The notes beneath the pieces were generated by a model that was given only the letters and a program-made list of their open reading frames with translations, made no database searches and was not told the origin of the DNA. DNA of 9,054 nt from an uncultured Bacilli bacterium (GTDB lineage Bacteria; Bacillota_I; Bacilli_A; RF39; UBA660): NCBI GenBank assembly GCA_947623855.1, contig CANQHW010000042.1, forward strand, positions 1-9,054, read 5' to 3'. The position numbers and the translations under genes were made by a program. Positions within the stretch are counted from its first letter, which is position 1; the number at the start of each line of letters is the position of its first letter. This document shows, piece by piece, positions 7,351 to 9,054 of this stretch.

Positions 7351-7974
7351 TTACTTTTTCTTATTATTTAAAGCTTCTAAAACTTGAGTTTTATCCATTG
7401 TTGATTTAACTAAATAAACTGCTACTATAATAATAGTTGAAATAATTGCAGTCATCACAATTACCATATTAGAAGAACCTAAACTTGTAGAAGTAGTTGA
7501 GCCATTCGTATTACCTGTATTTCCTGTTTGGGCAATTACGGGAATATTACAATCGCTTCGGCCTTCTTCCATACAACCAACGATATCTTTATCCCCTGTC
7601 TTGGCTACTTCATTAATAACTTTTTCTAACTCTGAATTATATATTGAAGCCGCATAAGAATCACTTATAACTACAAATGGTGTAGCTTCATAAGTTGCAT
7701 CCGTATATCCTGCTTCATAAAAAGCATTAGCAACCTTAACTCCTAAATCATAATCTGCTCCTTGATTCCATTCTCCAACTTGTTCATATAATTCTTTCTT
7801 GACAACTTCAAAAGTCTTATTATATCCCTCTAATCCTTCTAAATATTCGAATTGCGCTTCACAAGCGCCACATCCTCCAGCAAAAAAGACATATACTTTT
7901 ACTTTATCTGCTGCACTTACAACTAATGGTAAACAACATATCATTGCTACTATAGCACTTAATATTTTCTTCAT
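7351..7974 (-). CDS. membrane-anchored extracytoplasmic thioredoxin-like protein
   Basis: This 207-residue protein starts with a signal peptide (MKKIL, hydrophobic core to about residue 19, likely cut near VSA-A at 21-22). The mature part opens with a beta strand KVKVYVFFAGG leading to the redox motif CGAC (Cys35, Cys38). Thr98-Pro99 before FVVIS fits the cis-proline loop of the thioredoxin fold. A second cysteine pair, Cys134 and Cys142, follows. A Gly/Asn/Thr/Ser-rich linker (about 149-168) leads to a C-terminal membrane span at about 169-189 and a Lys-rich tail, so the domain should face outward on a membrane tether. The likely role is thiol-disulfide exchange on exported proteins; whether it oxidises, reduces or isomerises cannot be told from the motif. 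The start is supported by an AGGAGGAAGG region (7986-7995). A sortase signal is unlikely: the span is not preceded by an LPxTG-type motif. Confidence 0.88.
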   Translation of the reverse strand: MKKILSAIVAMICCLPLVVSAADKVKVYVFFAGGCGACEAQFEYLEGLEGYNKTFEVVKKELYEQVGEWNQGADYDLGVKVANAFYEAGYTDATYEATPFVVISDSYAASIYNSELEKVINEVAKTGDKDIVGCMEEGRSDCNIPVIAQTGNTGNTNGSTTSTSLGSSNMVIVMTAIISTIIIVAVYLVKSTMDKTQVLEALNNKKK

Positions 7975-8003
7975 AAACCTTAATTCCTTCCTCCTACTTC
8001 TCT

Positions 8004-8032
8004 ATTATATCAAAAACTATTCATAAAAAAAA
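8004..8032 (-). promoter_or_regulatory. promoter of the thioredoxin-like gene
   Basis: On the minus strand TGATATAAT (8004-8012) is a perfect extended -10. The hexamer 17 nt upstream is all T and is supplied by the T-tract of the preceding terminator, so terminator and promoter overlap. The leader carries the AGGAGGAAGG ribosome-binding region. Confidence 0.7.
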
Positions 8033-8052
8033 GATTTATTTAAATAAATCTT
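8025..8052 (-). terminator. terminator of the 121-aa gene, with its stop codon inside the hairpin
   Basis: Positions 8031-8052 form a perfect 22-bp palindrome (arms begin AAGATTTAT and end ATAAATCTT). On the minus strand it runs into a T-tract (8025-8030, eight T including the stem end). The stem is mostly A-T and so relatively weak. The TAA stop of the upstream gene (8040-8042) lies at the centre. Confidence 0.7.
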
Positions 8053-8405
8053 GATACATAAATCTTTCTTGTACTACCCTCTTCATATTTTTCAAATATA
8101 CCAATAATACTATTTATTAAATTATTAAGTAAATTTTCATCTTTTTCTAATTTAACTCTTAATAAGCCATTCTTAACTTCTTTTCTAAAATTATAATCAT
8201 CTATATATTTAGCTAAAGCTTCATCTAACTTTTTAATTCTTATTATATCTTCATTAGATAGTTCTTCCTTAATAAAAATAAATTTTTCATAAATCTTTAG
8301 TAACTTTTCACTAAAGACATCTCCTTCGTAATATTCGAAATTAACAATCCGGTAAAAATTTGGAGCATAACTAATAATTAATTTATTCTTATCCATTACT
8401 ACCAT
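8040..8405 (-). CDS. uncharacterised 121-aa helical protein
   Basis: I do not recognise this protein. It has no signal peptide or membrane span and is rich in Lys, Glu, Ile and Leu. The N-terminal ~25 residues (KLIISYAPNFYRIVNFEYYEG) look beta-rich, the middle (about 30-75) is charged and helical, and the C-terminus (NLLNNLINSIIGIFEKY then STRKIYVSRFI) is a helix followed by a strand. It is probably a small cytoplasmic protein. The start is uncertain: the ATG at 8405 gives MVVMDKNK, while the ATG at 8396 removes three residues and has GATGG five bases upstream, so neither site is strong. It lies between an IS30-type transposase on the other strand and the thioredoxin-like gene, and has its own promoter and terminator. 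Coding is supported by the terminator at its stop and by typical A/T-ending codons. Confidence 0.65.
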   Translation of the reverse strand: MVVMDKNKLIISYAPNFYRIVNFEYYEGDVFSEKLLKIYEKFIFIKEELSNEDIIRIKKLDEALAKYIDDYNFRKEVKNGLLRVKLEKDENLLNNLINSIIGIFEKYEEGSTRKIYVSRFI

Positions 8406-8421
8406 CTCTATTCTTAAATTA

Positions 8422-8450
8422 ATAATACAATAAAATAAGAATAAAGTAAA
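8422..8450 (-). promoter_or_regulatory. possible promoter of the 121-aa gene
   Basis: On the minus strand TTTACT (8445-8450, 4/6 to the consensus) and TATTAT (8422-8427, 5/6) are separated by 17 nt, placing the start point just upstream of the start codon. The AT-rich context lowers its weight. Confidence 0.45.
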
Positions 8451-8498
8451 GAAAAACTATTCAAGATTAATTTTTTTCTGAAGTGCAACAAGGTAAAA

Positions 8499-8527
8499 TT
8501 GAAAAAGACATATAAATATATTACACT
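8499..8527 (+). promoter_or_regulatory. possible weak transposase promoter
   Basis: TTGAAA (8499-8504) and TACACT (8522-8527) are spaced by 17 nt upstream of the transposase ribosome-binding site. The -10 matches only 4/6, which would suit a weakly expressed transposase, but this is tentative. Confidence 0.3.
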
Positions 8528-8561
8528 TATTGTTGAACAAATAGAAAGGTGTAATAATTAT

Positions 8562-9054
8562 ATGTCTAATGAAAATAATATACTAAATTCTAAGAAAAAT
8601 CAATACCATCATCTTAATCGGGATCAAAGAGCTCAAATTGAAGTTCTAATTGGTGTCCTCGATGATAATGGTAAAAGAGTTTATTCTAATGCTGATATCG
8701 CTAAAATTATTGGGGTTAATAGAACTACTATATGGAGAGAACTTAAATATCGTATTAAGTCGAAAATTATGATTAGAACAGGTCACATTTATAACAAACC
8801 TTATAATGTTAATGATGCTCAATATGATGCCGATTATAAACGATCTTTTTCTAAAGCTCATTATTTAGTTGAACAATTCCCTAAACTTGCTCAATTCATT
8901 GATGAAAAAATTTTGAAGGATAAATGGGCACCTGATGTTATTGCTGGTTATATAAATGCCCATCAACTATATTTACTAGATGGTTTTACTTCTATATCTA
9001 CTACAACTATTTATAGAGCTATTCATTATCATTTACTAAAATCTACTAAAGAAG
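8562..9054 (+). CDS. IS30-family transposase, N-terminal part (cut by window edge)
   Basis: An open frame of 164 codons runs to the right edge without a stop. The start ATG follows AAAGGTG (8545-8551) by 10 nt. The N-terminus matches the IS30 pattern: YHHLNRDQRAQIEVLIG (15-31), then a helix-turn-helix at about 44-61 (ADIAKIIGVNRTTIWREL) that in this family binds the terminal inverted repeats. Next come KWAPDVIAGYI (121-131) and SISTTTIYRAI (144-154), equivalent to the 'WSPEQIAG' and 'ISHETIYRWI' blocks that precede the DDE catalytic core. The core lies beyond the window, so it cannot be said whether the gene is intact. Composition differs from its surroundings: G exceeds C on its coding strand, unlike the + strand genes to the left. 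It would catalyse movement of the element; nothing suggests a role in the neighbouring pathways. Confidence 0.9.
   Translation, partial: MSNENNILNSKKNQYHHLNRDQRAQIEVLIGVLDDNGKRVYSNADIAKIIGVNRTTIWRELKYRIKSKIMIRTGHIYNKPYNVNDAQYDADYKRSFSKAHYLVEQFPKLAQFIDEKILKDKWAPDVIAGYINAHQLYLLDGFTSISTTTIYRAIHYHLLKSTKE

Larger units (their letters stand above)
8479..9054 (+). mobile_element. left part of an IS30-family insertion sequence (continues past the right edge)
   Basis: The transposase gene below and a change in base composition mark a mobile element. The left end probably lies near CTGAAGTGCAACAAGG (from about 8479), just after a T-run. The exact boundary cannot be set because the matching right inverted repeat and target duplication lie outside the window. 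The 121-aa gene to the left, with its promoter, appears intact. Confidence 0.6.

Noticed and set aside
7351..7530. C-terminal membrane span of the thioredoxin-like protein as a sortase sorting signal
   Set aside because: No LPxTG or NPQTN-like motif lies just before the span. IAQTG is about 20 residues upstream across a flexible linker, too far for the usual layout.
7799..8026. Open frame on the + strand opposite the signal peptide region of the thioredoxin-like gene
   Set aside because: It is antisense to a clear gene and its promoter, with no protein features of its own.
8646..8861. Open frame on the minus strand inside the transposase
   Set aside because: It is a mirror of the IS30-type reading frame, which has clear family motifs on the + strand.

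Overview
The window is strongly AT-rich and looks like a chromosomal segment of a low-GC Bacillota, possibly one of the uncultured gut Bacilli lineages. The reasons are purine-rich AGGAGG-like ribosome-binding sites, a class B sortase (which implies a Gram-positive wall), a tRNA gene with encoded CCA, and A/T-ending codons. TGG is the Trp codon in the frames I checked and a TGA ends the largest gene, so the standard bacterial code fits better than the Mycoplasma code. The lineage is inferred, not proven.

Left part (155-5946, + strand): a class B sortase with an unusual cytoplasmic N-terminal region of about 270 residues. After 67 nt comes a 1339-residue, Leu/Asn/Lys-rich, apparently cytoplasmic protein that I cannot assign. 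A 65-residue protein resembling a degenerate cold-shock/OB-fold domain overlaps its 3' end in another frame. The three probably form one transcription unit. It ends at a bidirectional terminator whose loop carries the stop codons of both converging genes.

Middle part (5943-8405, - strand): from right to left, a 121-residue unknown protein, a secreted and C-terminally anchored thioredoxin-like protein (CGAC motif), a tRNA-Glu(CUC) with an atypical T-loop, and a single-pass membrane protein with extracellular Ig-like domains. Each has its own plausible promoter, and terminators lie between most of them, packed tightly. The thioredoxin-like protein and the cysteine-containing Ig-like protein may share an extracytoplasmic disulfide theme. 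That is an inference from proximity.

Right part (about 8479-9054, + strand): the 5' part of an IS30-family transposase that runs off the window. Sampled lines from 155-8400 have more C than G on the + strand whichever strand is coding, and this flips in the transposase, as expected for a recent insertion. By that skew the minus strand is probably the leading strand, so the sortase unit would be transcribed head-on to replication.

No gene-free stretch exceeds 300 bases. The most novel content is the sortase with its extra cytoplasmic region plus the giant partner protein. I found no CRISPR array, toxin-antitoxin pair, phage structural gene or recognisable defence system.
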